Shown: positions 1-10,200 of the stretch, piece after piece | Numbering within the stretch: the first letter of the stretch is position 1 | How the letters are laid out: every line of letters begins with the position of its first letter | Position numbers and translations under genes: made by a program | The notes under the pieces: generated by a model | Seen by the model: the letters and a program-made list of their open reading frames with translations, nothing else | The model's database searches: none | What the model was told of the DNA's origin: nothing | Source: Pycnococcus provasolii | Lineage: Eukaryota; Chlorophyta; Pseudoscourfieldiophyceae; Pseudoscourfieldiales; Pycnococcaceae | Assembly: GCA_938743325.2 (NCBI GenBank) | Contig: OW568868.1 | Location: 930,001-994,000, forward strand | Direction: 5' to 3' | DNA: 64,000 bases

Positions 1-83
1 CCAGCCACTCACTTGAACTTGTGCTCCTCCTCATCTCAATAATCTCCCCCTCTCCGAACTTTCCTTCCCCCTTGCGATTCCGG

Positions 84-1847
84 ATGATGATGCCCGCCGC
101 CTCTCTTGCTGCGCGCTCACCCGCCTCTGCACCCTCACGCGTTCCTTGTGAAACCACTCCCTCTAAAGTCTCCCATCCCAAACGACTTGTTCGACGCATC
201 CAGGCGTCGACATCAACGTCAGCTTCAACATCAACGACTTCAGCGACTCCTCAGCAGCTCACAGACACGCACGAAACTCTGAACTTTCCCATCGAGCGTG
301 TCATCTCAGACTGGCAGACGGGGTATGTGTCACTCCACGGTGAACGCTCGGATGTCAAGCTCGACGTCACGAGTGGAGCAATTCCGAACAGTTTAAAGGG
401 TGGGGTGCTCATAAGGAATGGGCCAGGTGCGCTCGAAAGAGGGGGAGCGAAACTAAACCAGCCGTTCGACGGCGATGGGATGCTCGTGCGTCTGGCATTT
501 GACACGGAAGGCGACTCGGTCAACTTCAGCAACGCCTACGTGAAAACCCAGGGATATGTCGACGAAGTGGCTGCGAACAAGTTCATCTACAAGAGCGCCT
601 TCTCTACGGGAAATCCAGCAGGCGACTGGTTCTACAACCCGTTCGACTTCTCGACCAAAAATGTCGCGAACACGCACGTCGCCCTGCTCGGTGGACGTCT
701 CCTCGCGCTGTGGGAAGGTGGCCTGCCACACGTCGTGGACCCGAAAACGCTTCAGACAACCGAAAAGGAGAGCCGGTGGGTTGACGGAAGTGTTGATGCG
801 CCGTTCGCAGCTCACTACAAACGCGCAGCCGCACCACCAGGCCAAACGGGAAGGCGGCTCGTCAATTTTGGCGCCAAGGCGGGACCAGGGGAGGCAATCA
901 TCACCTTCTACGAATTCGAAGACTCCGCCGACGCGAACGGACGCTGCGTTAGCAAGCGTGTCTTCCAAGTGCCCGGTGCTGGATTTGGATTCTTTCACGA
1001 CATGGTCGTGACACCGTCATACTACATTCTTTTTCAGAATCCTGTGGAGATTGATGGCCGTGCCCTACTAACGGAGTACACGTTCGGACAGCGCAGCCTT
1101 GCAGGATGTCTTCAGTACATCGGAGGACCGGAGCAGCCTTCGAGGGTGCTCGTCTTCCCACGAGGCGAGAAGCACGAGGCTCACGGGTACCAAAGCATCG
1201 AGTTGGACCCACACTTTGTGTTCCACCACGGGAATGCCTTCGAGCGCGAAGATGGAACTCTCGTCATTGACTCAGTGCACTGGCGCGAATTCGACTTCAC
1301 TGCGACCGTAGATGTCATACCGTCGAGCATTTATGTCGGTGGCATGCGATCGGAGATGCACCGCGTCGAGATCAATCCAGCGAATCCGTCGGCACGCGGG
1401 AAGCGCCAACGCATCTCGAATCGGTGCTGCGAATTTCCTACCATCCATCCGCGGTGCGTAGGCTCGGAACATCGGTACATGTATGCCGCAGCCAGCCCCA
1501 TCGATCATCCCGTTCTGTGGTCACCGAACCAGGGCGTGGTGAAGTTTGACATGGAGACGAACGCAACGCAGTACTGGCATGCGGGAGATCGCCGCTTTAC
1601 GAGTGAGCCGATCTTTGTTCCTTCCAACGACGATCTCGACAATTTTGACGGCGATGAGGATGCGGGAAACATTTTAGTTCTCGTCCACGATGCTGAAGAG
1701 CCTGACGAGAGCAAGCGCACGTCGCTTGTTATTCTCGACGCTCAGAATATTGAGGACGGACCTGTGGCAACCGTGGCCATGCCAGAGACAATCCCCTTCG
1801 GACTTCATGGCGAATTTGTGAGTGCAAAGAAATGGGCCGCCCTCTAG
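84..1847 (+). CDS. Carotenoid cleavage dioxygenase (RPE65/CCD family)
   Basis: A 587-residue carotenoid oxygenase, an iron(II) enzyme that cleaves double bonds in carotenoids or apocarotenoids. The four iron-ligand histidine contexts are visible: AAHYK, FFHDMVVTP, FHHGNAFE and the C-terminal FGLHGEF. The fold-opening FDGDGM and NTHV motifs are also present. The first 60 residues are rich in Ala, Ser, Thr and Arg, consistent with a plastid transit peptide. Three ATGs follow each other (84, 87, 90); I chose the first because no in-frame ATG lies upstream in the window. The stop is 116 bp from the stop of the convergent flavodiiron gene. The sequence does not tell which CCD subgroup or substrate applies. 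Confidence 0.9.
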   Translation: MMMPAASLAARSPASAPSRVPCETTPSKVSHPKRLVRRIQASTSTSASTSTTSATPQQLTDTHETLNFPIERVISDWQTGYVSLHGERSDVKLDVTSGAIPNSLKGGVLIRNGPGALERGGAKLNQPFDGDGMLVRLAFDTEGDSVNFSNAYVKTQGYVDEVAANKFIYKSAFSTGNPAGDWFYNPFDFSTKNVANTHVALLGGRLLALWEGGLPHVVDPKTLQTTEKESRWVDGSVDAPFAAHYKRAAAPPGQTGRRLVNFGAKAGPGEAIITFYEFEDSADANGRCVSKRVFQVPGAGFGFFHDMVVTPSYYILFQNPVEIDGRALLTEYTFGQRSLAGCLQYIGGPEQPSRVLVFPRGEKHEAHGYQSIELDPHFVFHHGNAFEREDGTLVIDSVHWREFDFTATVDVIPSSIYVGGMRSEMHRVEINPANPSARGKRQRISNRCCEFPTIHPRCVGSEHRYMYAAASPIDHPVLWSPNQGVVKFDMETNATQYWHAGDRRFTSEPIFVPSNDDLDNFDGDEDAGNILVLVHDAEEPDESKRTSLVILDAQNIEDGPVATVAMPETIPFGLHGEFVSAKKWAAL

Positions 1848-1963
1848 CTAGGACTCTACTGAGACTATCGATGTAACAAACAATTTGTTTTCCCTTCTTC
1901 TTACCATGGTATTTGTGTTTTGAGGAGGGAGGGGCGTATCTATGGTTTCCTGCCTTCAGCAGC

Positions 1964-4219
1964 TCAGTACGACATCCCTGTCTTTCGGTAGTGCAAACTT
2001 GGCGTCGCCGAGTTGTCGAGTAGACCGCCAACGAGCACCTCGGCGTACATCACCGCGTGATCACCGCACTCCATCCTAGACTTCACGACGCAGCCACACC
2101 AACTCGCCGCCTCTTCGAGAACCGCGAATGCATCCTCATCATCCTGCGCTTCCTCCACGACGTCAAGCTCAGGATCCACATCGGGTGTCACATCAACATC
2201 CTCCGCCTTTTTCTTCGGAGGTGGCTTCTTCTTTTTCTTCTCATCCTCGTCGCCACGAAGCATCTTAATCCCGGAGTAGCCAGCAATGCGATCCACCCCC
2301 GGCTCGAAGCTCTTGAGGAAATACTTGAGCGCATCGCGCTCAGCACCCTCTGCCAGCACGCTCAATCCGAAGCGGTCACCAACCTGCAGAAGTGGCTCTC
2401 CCGCGCGGTCATCCTTCACCGCAATTGTCAAGCCTGGCGGTGCGAAAGATGCTTGGCTGACCCAGCTCGCGACGAGCGCGGCGGATGCGTCGCCGCGGCG
2501 GCACGTTACCACGCAGAGCGTGCCGATGACGCGTCCAACCGCCTGCGCGATGGGCGTGGTGAACGCGGGAGGTGCTGCGGACTCCTTGCCAGGCATCGCG
2601 CGTCCTCCTTTCTTTGCCTCCTCGCGTCGCTTCTCAAGCACCTGCCGTGCGAGCGCACGCCCAGACTCCTCGCACGTCATGAGCATCTTCGTCGTGGGAC
2701 TGAACTTGCACCGAATGGGCTTGAATGCAGACTTGAAGCCGCCATCCATGAGCTTGTCGTTGAGAAGGTCCACCGCCTCGCCAGACCAGCCGAACGAGCC
2801 GAAAACGCCGCACGGCTTGTTCTTGTTGCCCGGCGTGGAAACTACACGACCGAGTGCCGTGGCAACTGGCGTGGGCATGTTCCCCGCGAGCGTTGGGCTG
2901 CCAATGGCGAATCCCTCGACGCGCTCCATCACCTCGTCAATCTGCGACGCAGACAAAATCTCGCAGTTGACCATTTCGATGCCAAGCCCCGAGCGCTGCA
3001 CGCCACGTGCGATCGCCTGCGCAAGACTTGCGGTGTGGCCGTACGCGCTCGCGTACAGGATTCCGACGGAGCACGCCTTGCGCTGCTCCGCCGCCGCCGA
3101 CGTGTACTTGCGGTACGTGTCAAGCAGCTGCGTGGTGTATCCGAAACTCGGGGGGCCGTGCAGAGGGGCGAACAGCGCCACGGGGCGCGCCGTCGCGGTG
3201 CGATAACCTCCGACGACACGAGGGCCTTCGTTGCTGGCTGCCGCCGCGGCGGCAGCGGTGCCGCCACCCTGCAGCGTGAGCTTGCGAACGAGCTGGTTGA
3301 AGTTGATCCCACCGCCTTGTTTGGAGGTTGCGGCTAATCCCTCGAGCGGCCAGTAGCCGCTGTCCGCGAGCGGTTTAGCGCCGAGTCGATTGAGCGCAGT
3401 TTCTGCGTGCGAGTCGACGGGAGCCAGCATGCACTCGAAGTAGTGGCGGTGCTCCGGCAGCGCATTCTCCCAGCTCACCTTGGCGTCACGGTCTGACTGA
3501 ATTTCGACGTGGGTTGAGAAAAATTTCCCAGTGAAGGCGACGTTCGTGGTTGCGTCGTGGAATGCAGTTGCGTACGGCCACCGCGGCGTGGGCAAAGGCA
3601 CGGTCGAAAGCATCCTGGTTCCATCCCCGAAGACGTCGACGGCATCGCCGAGCTTGACGACGACCGGTTCCACGCACTCCGCGGCGTTCGCCTTCTCCGC
3701 AGCCTCGGCGAGCGCGTCCGCAGCCGGCTTGGACGCGAACACGGGCAGTGGCTCACCGTCGCAGGTGTTGTAGTGCCTTCGCGCGACGCTGAATAGCGCG
3801 CGAGCCGCCTTGGGGTCGAAGCGCGTGAGCAGCACGCATGCGACGTCCGCCCGTCCTAGCGCGCGTTCAAAGTCGCCTGCAAACGCGTCGTCCGGCACGT
3901 CGACGAGCGCCACCTTTTCGTCCTTTTCGTCGTGCAGTATGTACGTGTTGTCTGACGTTCCCGCGCGTCGTCCGTACTCGACCTCGAACTTGAGTCTTTC
4001 TGCGGTGGACGACGCGAGCATGGACGTTTTGCGTGCGACGTGCGCCTTTGCGACGTGGACGTCCGGCGGCGTGGGCGCGAGCTTGGGAGCTGGAGGTGGC
4101 GCGGAGGTGGGCGCCACCGCAGTGGTTGCAGCCACAGCAGTGGGCAGCCACCGCGACCGCGAAGAGGACGGAGGGAGTCTGCAGGGGAGTCTGCTTTTGC
4201 CCGTGTGCGACGCCATCAT
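1964..4219 (-). CDS. FLVA: Flavodiiron protein, FLVA (Flv1-like) type, plastid
   Basis: A 751-residue flavodiiron protein. The family acts as a photosystem I electron sink, reducing O2 to water in the stroma, usually as an FLVA/FLVB pair. Order: basic Ser/Pro/Ala-rich transit-like N-terminus, metallo-beta-lactamase-like domain, flavodoxin domain (starting SVGILYASAYGHTASLA), and a C-terminal flavin reductase domain ending in HYRKTGMSY. Where canonical members have an HxExDH iron motif this one reads TRFDPKA, so diiron ligands are replaced as in cyanobacterial Flv1 and algal FLVA. Inside the reductase domain is a roughly 40-residue Lys/Pro then Asp/Glu insert near 2140-2260. Tandem ATGs at 4219 and 4216 are the first in frame. 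No FLVB partner is in the window. Confidence 0.88.
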   Translation of the reverse strand: MMASHTGKSRLPCRLPPSSSRSRWLPTAVAATTAVAPTSAPPPAPKLAPTPPDVHVAKAHVARKTSMLASSTAERLKFEVEYGRRAGTSDNTYILHDEKDEKVALVDVPDDAFAGDFERALGRADVACVLLTRFDPKAARALFSVARRHYNTCDGEPLPVFASKPAADALAEAAEKANAAECVEPVVVKLGDAVDVFGDGTRMLSTVPLPTPRWPYATAFHDATTNVAFTGKFFSTHVEIQSDRDAKVSWENALPEHRHYFECMLAPVDSHAETALNRLGAKPLADSGYWPLEGLAATSKQGGGINFNQLVRKLTLQGGGTAAAAAAASNEGPRVVGGYRTATARPVALFAPLHGPPSFGYTTQLLDTYRKYTSAAAEQRKACSVGILYASAYGHTASLAQAIARGVQRSGLGIEMVNCEILSASQIDEVMERVEGFAIGSPTLAGNMPTPVATALGRVVSTPGNKNKPCGVFGSFGWSGEAVDLLNDKLMDGGFKSAFKPIRCKFSPTTKMLMTCEESGRALARQVLEKRREEAKKGGRAMPGKESAAPPAFTTPIAQAVGRVIGTLCVVTCRRGDASAALVASWVSQASFAPPGLTIAVKDDRAGEPLLQVGDRFGLSVLAEGAERDALKYFLKSFEPGVDRIAGYSGIKMLRGDEDEKKKKKPPPKKKAEDVDVTPDVDPELDVVEEAQDDEDAFAVLEEAASWCGCVVKSRMECGDHAVMYAEVLVGGLLDNSATPSLHYRKTGMSY

Positions 4220-4462
4220 CGTGGGTGGGTTAAGGGAAATGAAATGGGGAGGTGGTGACGAGGCGTTCGGTGTCGTTGGAGGGGGACTGGAGGGGGGCAA
4301 CAAATCTTATCTGGCGGGCATTTGAGGCTTCCGTTCGCTTCCTTCCCCCTTCCCCTCCCCTTCTCCCCGTCCCTTCCCCGAACAGTGAACCCTACTTCCT
4401 AACCCTAGTTGGGGAAATATAATACCCTAACCAGAATCAATCCATGCGAGCTTCTTCTTCAT

Positions 4463-5060
4463 TCACGGATTCCAGGGTTCAATGCGGGTGGTCAATGCGC
4501 GTCGACGATCCGTCTCTTCGATCGACGCGTACTTCTTTTCCACATCATCATTCTTCAGCATCATAGATCGTAACTGCACTTGGTCCAAGGTTGCGACGCT
4601 CTTGCACTTTGAGTGCCGCACGCAATCAGGATCTCCCTTGGCGTTTGTTGCAGCAACGCTTTCTTTGCAACGAGTTCGCCCACGCTCCAGTCGGCTTTCT
4701 CCCGTCGGGACTCGCGCGCCAGCCTCTTGGCCTTCTTCGGCTCAATCTCGTCTTGCCATGCACTAGTTGGCGCGCACTTACCTATGTGCGTGGTAAAAAC
4801 CACTCACTGAGATACATTCGAGCTCGTCCATGATGTCTTCTTCGTCGAACAAGCGCAAGCGATGCCAAAGCATGCCGCAGCACATGTTGTGGTCGTTCTC
4901 GAGACCCATCCACCACCCGGGCAAAGAGAAGTTGTCGAGCTGACTGAAGACCAAGTGGAAGGCGTTGTTGTTATTAGGAGGAATGACAACTGTGGCTCTG
5001 TGCGTGCAAGTCAGATACCTTGGCGGCCAAGGTAGAGGGCTAGAGGCGGTGCGAGGCAAA
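4463..5060 (-). other. Possible small spliced gene, unresolved
   Basis: Between the flavodiiron start (4219) and the protease start (5435) no long ORF stands out, but the minus strand has protein-like stretches in more than one frame. One reads through 4809-5060 and ends at a strong GTGAGT donor (residues before it FDEEDIMDELECIS). Downstream, two overlapping frames are both open: one with KKAKRLARESRREKADWS (stop near 4561) and one ending in ASIEETDRRRALTTRIEPW, stop at 4463. The composition of the second is typical of a helical charged protein. I could not find one splice pattern that joins them cleanly and do not recognise the product. A noncoding promoter region remains possible. Confidence 0.22.
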
Positions 5061-5434
5061 GCGAGGCAGCTAAAGGCGTGCCATCTTTGCCACGGTGAGC
5101 AACTACCCGCTAGCTAGCGGGAAAGCCCTGAAGCACCGGCTGTGGGAGGCCGTGTTCGTCCTCTTCAATATCCTCACCATTGAGTTGTTGTCAAACCGAC
5201 CGCCCGACCGGGATCCCGCAGGGGAATCGACAATCGACCGGAAAAATAGCCAGCGACGGGTCCCCTGATAGCAAAAAACCCGCCTAAAAACTTGGACTTC
5301 CCGCACCACCAAAGAAAAGACGAACTGCCGACGTCACATTATTCTTCTTTTCTGGTCATCGCACTCACTCGTGAATTCACTCCATCTGAGTTAGCTTGCC
5401 TCCGTCTCTCTCTCTCTCTCTTTCTCTCTTGACG

Positions 5435-7201
5435 ATGACGACGACGATAATAAGCATGATGGCACGACGACGTGCTCTCATCAACGCCGTGACATTTTTG
5501 CTGCTGCTTACGACCAATATTTTTGTTGTAGCTGCTCGTGATGAGAAGAATGACGACGACAACAACAATGTCAATGTGGTCCAGAAAAAGTCTCGGGCGA
5601 CGACGACGGTGGTGCTTCCGCTCGTGCGCCGCCGCCGACGTATCATACTACTACCTAATACTAGTACTAGTAGTAGGAGCCTTCGGCGGCAGCTCTTGTT
5701 GGAGGAGGAGGAGCAGGAGGGGCAGAAGAACAACGGCGCAGCAGCCCTAATGATGGAAAGGAGGAAGGTATCCGTCTTTGAGAAGTCACGGCGAGGTTAC
5801 ACAGGCGAGCTCTTTGTCACGCTAGCGACGGGACCTCTCGGAACGCAACAACAAAATCATGACGTACTGCTCGACACCGGGTCAAGTCCTCTCGCACTGC
5901 CACACGTCACGTGCACAACATGCGTGCAGCTGCACTCTGCATCACGCACAACAAACACCAAACCGCCGCTACAGATGTACATCCCAAGCATCGCAAGCTC
6001 GTCGATGAAATGTCCCGTACGTGCGCCACAGGGATCTTCTTCCATGGGTTTCATTCGTCTACCCCTTGCATCGCTCTGGACCGATGAACAGCAACACGAG
6101 GAAGACGTGTGGTGGCAGCAGTTCACACAAGAAGACCCTCCTGCTGCTCCTAAAGAAGAAACAGAAGGCGAACCGGCAGAACCGTCGACGAACGACGATG
6201 AAACATCGATGGTGCAGCAACAATGCACCAGCGACGTATCATTCATCGATGGTTCTGGTTACCAGGCAATGTTATTTAGAGAAACCGTCTCCATCGGCAA
6301 ACTCGTCGCGCACAACGTGACTGTGGAAGGCATCACGCGCTGGAATGCCAATATGCCTCTGGGCGGCATCCTCGGGTTGGCACCGTCGTCGATGCACACA
6401 CGCAGAAGATCGATCGCGCCGTCGGCAAAAGAATCAAATCTGTCGCTTCTCGACGCCTTGCTGCAGACTGGGACTCTACGGGAAAATGCATTCACCGTAT
6501 GTCTGTCGCCGTCGAAGAACGGTACATTAATTCTAGGAGCAATGCCGACGTCACTGCTCAAATCAGCTTGGTTCGTCCCTTACGACGATCAATTCGGGCT
6601 GTACGAGGTGGACATCGCTCGTATCCGGATTGGCAACACGACCGTGTTCGTCAAGCAGCCATTGGAACCCCCACCACCCCCACCACCACCACCAAGATGG
6701 CCACGACGACAACTGGATAACACGAAGCCACCCGCTATCGTTGTCGGCGTGCTTGATTCTGGCAGCAACAGTATCGTAATGCCTCGCAACATAAAGAACG
6801 CCTTTGCGAAGGCGTTTCAACGGGAGGTGTGCCTTACATGGCCACGTCGCTGGCGGAGTGGGGGAGTGGCAACATTTGCATGCTCATCTGAGAGCAACTT
6901 GCAATTTCTATTTGATGGTTACGTCCTGAGTGGCAAGGCGTCGCAATACGTGGACGATCTGCCACCACTCACATTGGAACTCGAGGGTGGCAGGAACCTC
7001 CATGTGCCAGCTACCAGCTATCTTGTTGAGATGGACGACGAGGGAACGCAGAGGGCGCTCAGCATTGTTGACATCGAGAGCGCGGCGACGCGAGCGATGA
7101 TCATCTTGGGCGCACCCATGATGGAGAACTACGCCGTGCTCTTCGAACGGCAAGAAAAACGAGTTGGATTCGTTTGGCAGCCAAACTGCCCATCTTCTTG
7201 A
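5435..7201 (+). CDS. Secreted or vacuolar pepsin-like aspartic protease (A1)
   Basis: A 588-residue A1-family aspartyl protease. A hydrophobic signal sequence (VTFLLLLTTNIFVVAA) follows a few basic residues. The first catalytic motif is VLLDTGSSPLALP near residue 147; the second is GVLDSGSNSIVMP near residue 441, giving the two aspartates of a bilobed enzyme. Features beyond a minimal pepsin are an acidic Glu/Gln-rich insert (about 6080-6225) and a run of eight or nine prolines (about 6666-6695), both likely surface loops. The ATG at 5435 is the first in frame and sits just before the signal sequence; a CT-rich tract precedes it. The stop is 46 bp from the convergent KDM5-like gene. Substrate and compartment are not evident. 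Confidence 0.87.
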   Translation: MTTTIISMMARRRALINAVTFLLLLTTNIFVVAARDEKNDDDNNNVNVVQKKSRATTTVVLPLVRRRRRIILLPNTSTSSRSLRRQLLLEEEEQEGQKNNGAAALMMERRKVSVFEKSRRGYTGELFVTLATGPLGTQQQNHDVLLDTGSSPLALPHVTCTTCVQLHSASRTTNTKPPLQMYIPSIASSSMKCPVRAPQGSSSMGFIRLPLASLWTDEQQHEEDVWWQQFTQEDPPAAPKEETEGEPAEPSTNDDETSMVQQQCTSDVSFIDGSGYQAMLFRETVSIGKLVAHNVTVEGITRWNANMPLGGILGLAPSSMHTRRRSIAPSAKESNLSLLDALLQTGTLRENAFTVCLSPSKNGTLILGAMPTSLLKSAWFVPYDDQFGLYEVDIARIRIGNTTVFVKQPLEPPPPPPPPPRWPRRQLDNTKPPAIVVGVLDSGSNSIVMPRNIKNAFAKAFQREVCLTWPRRWRSGGVATFACSSESNLQFLFDGYVLSGKASQYVDDLPPLTLELEGGRNLHVPATSYLVEMDDEGTQRALSIVDIESAATRAMIILGAPMMENYAVLFERQEKRVGFVWQPNCPSS

Positions 7202-7247
7202 GAAAAAAAAAGGATTTTAGTTTACACAAACACACATATTTTCCATA

Positions 7248-10200
7248 TCAACTTCTCACGCGCTTCGCTCCCCACTCTTTCGGGAGGCCAAACTTGCGCT
7301 CGAGCACCTCGTTGACACCGACAGTCTCCAGATACCGTTCGAAAGCCGTGTCGCTGAGGTGGTTCACAAGTGCGGGAATGCACTGCAGGTTGCCCAGCTT
7401 GATTGCGAGGGCGTTTTTCAGGAGCACCTGGATAACAGGACAGGTGTCCGCACCCTCTCCCGCGGTTGCCGCGGCAGCTGCAGAGTTGTCACCATCGAGC
7501 ACTGCCGCGACACGCGCATCGAACGCCTCAACCTTCGCCAGAATTTCACCAAGGATCGCCGACTCGTCAGGCTCGCATGGAAGCATTGTGCTCTCCTGCA
7601 GAACAGCCCTGACGACAGGCATCGACGGGTACAGCGACGTGTCAGCATTGGTCGCCGCTGCTGCTGGTCCGTCGCCGCCATCGCTCAACTCACTTTTCTT
7701 CTTCTTCGTCTTCTTCCCCTTATCCTCCTCGGTGATAAACTCATCGTCGACGTGGTAGGCAGGGAAGCGCCTCTGCGACAACTGCTTGCACACATCGAAC
7801 CCCGTGGGGTCGATCGAAGCAGCTGTGCACAAGGGACACACGTAAACGCCGTCGCCGATGGTTCGAACAGCCTTTGCATTCAGGCCAAGGCAGTCGACAT
7901 GGTACCAGTCGCCACACAGGTCGCATCCAAGCATCGTGCCGCCATTGTAGAATCGACGGCAGATGCAGTACACGCCGGCGTGCTCATCATCGACACCGTG
8001 CTCTTCCATCTGCTGCCTGATGATGCGCTGCACATGCTCAGCATCGCGGCCGCCAGGATCGGTGTTCAGAAGCGCTTCGGACAGGGACGCCTGCGCAATC
8101 TCGAGAATGGCGACGAGCTTCTCCTCGTCTGGCGAGTGCACCAACCGTATCGCAGCATTTCGGCGCCAATCCTCCACCAAGGACATAGCCTTACGCACCT
8201 TCGTCAACGAGGGAAGGGAACAGCGCAGCTCCGACGCGGCAATCAGGTGGCGCATCACCACCTCCTGCTTCGGGCGCGTAATCTGCGAAGACGACAACGA
8301 AGGTGAGACGAGGAGCCGCCCCTCGTCATTCAGCCGCGAAAGCCAATCGCCGAGGCTTTCGTGTACAGCCTCGTTCCACGCCTCGCTCGCATCCACAGCT
8401 TGCTCCAATGCCAAGATGTCGTTCGACACGGTACACGGAAGACGTCGTGCTTCGACAAGAAGGTCGCGGTAGACTTCGATGGGAGCGTGCGACTCGAGCG
8501 CCGAGCGCGCCCGGATCGCCCACGCGTCGCCAACTTCAGCCAACTTGCCAAGGCGAACGAGCTGCTCATGCACCCCGCTCAGCTCGACGGCGTGCTCAGA
8601 CCACTGCTCCTTCGGCTGATTATCGATTAGAAGCTTCACCTCCTCGAGCGTCGGACGCGCATCCTTCTCTGTCGCAGCGGCATGCGCGTCCACCACCGCT
8701 GCCTCCGCACATGCCATGGAAATGTCATTCCCGTGGCTAGGCTCCTCTTCCAAAGGCTTCGCCTTGCCAAGCATCGCCCCAGCCTTGCTCATCCACGCGA
8801 CGCCGTCGCGACGCATCTGCAGCCGCCGGATCTCATCCATTTGGATGCTGATGCGATGTGCTTCGTCCAGCAAGCGCTCGAATTCTTCCATCGCCACGGG
8901 AGGTGGCGTTGCAAGGAAAGCGGACGTTTCCTTTCGCCAAGACGACGCCATCTCATGCTTCTCGTGCAGCAGCTCAACCTCGCGGTCCGCGACGCCAACA
9001 AGCGAAGGAACCTGCGCAAGCAGCTCTTCCACCTTGGCAAATGTGGGAAGCTTGATGTTGCCCCGGTCCGTCTGCCGTCGCGACGTGCGCTCTCGCAGGC
9101 AGTCCATGACGCCATCCAGCCACACCTTCGCAACGTCGACAACAGCCGTGATCTCCCGCAGAGACGGAAGCGCCACCCCGGACGTGCTCCCCTCTCTATG
9201 GTGGGCCATAAGCTCGTCGAGCGGCACTTGATTGCCGCGCCCTGCACAAGCCAAGATCTCGGCAGATCGAACCTCCCACTTCGTGGCAAAGTCGCAGCGC
9301 GCCTCCACGTTTTCGAGCAGCTCCGACATCGCCGGCGGCGGCCCCTCCGGCGGCTCCGGCGCATTCGCACCAGCCATCTTCGGCGCATGCCATGTTACCG
9401 CCGCCGCCATCAGCGCATTTTCGAATTTGTCCAGTAGCTCTGTGCCCGCATCGCGTGCCTTGGCGATGTCTTCCATCGCCTGCGCTGGCTTGTTGGTAAG
9501 CGCACGCTCGGCATCAAGCGACCACGTCGCAAGGTCCTGGATGCTTGACAGCAGCTCGCACTCGGGGCGAAGTCGAACCGGAAGGCTCTGCGCGCCAGCG
9601 ATGAGCGTCTCCGCCTTCGATGCGCAGACAGCCGCAGCGTTTGCAGTTCCTCCGCCGCTACCAACGCTGCGTCCGCGCGCGCCGCGACCAGCCACCGAAA
9701 AGTCTAGGAGAGTTGCGCGGAACGACGCCTTCCATCGCACCAGCGCGTCGATCGAATGTACGGTCGAAGCCACCTCGCGCGTGCGAAGTCGCAGGGTTGC
9801 CGCCTCTGACGCAAGGCTCTCAAAGGCGACGGGAGATGCCCTCGATGCTTCGTTCGCATCGAGCACCGCGCTTGCCTTGCGTAGAAAGGCATCGCATGCC
9901 TCCACCGCATCCCTTAGAGTGGGCAGGTCCACGAGAGCTGCGCCGAGGCTGAGACCCCTGTTCAGAAGCGCACGACCATCCTCAATGCTTGGCAGACTAT
10001 TTGCATCCTGCTCGATACCCAGATCAACCGCTCCCAGAACTCCGTTGTCGGCAGCACTGACCCGGCTCTCTCGGGCACGTGCCTTGTTGCCACCCTTCTT
10101 CTTCGAGCGCGATGCACCCACAGGCGCAATTGATGCCTCCGCCTCCGCCTCCGGCTCGGGTGCCTGCGCCAACCACTCGGTGTGCATGGCATCGCCATTG

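Noticed and set aside
2057-3337. Long plus-strand open frame of 426 codons opposite the flavodiiron gene
   Set aside because: It is antisense to a well-supported gene, Arg/Leu-rich, and has no domain; typical of GC-rich codon shadowing.
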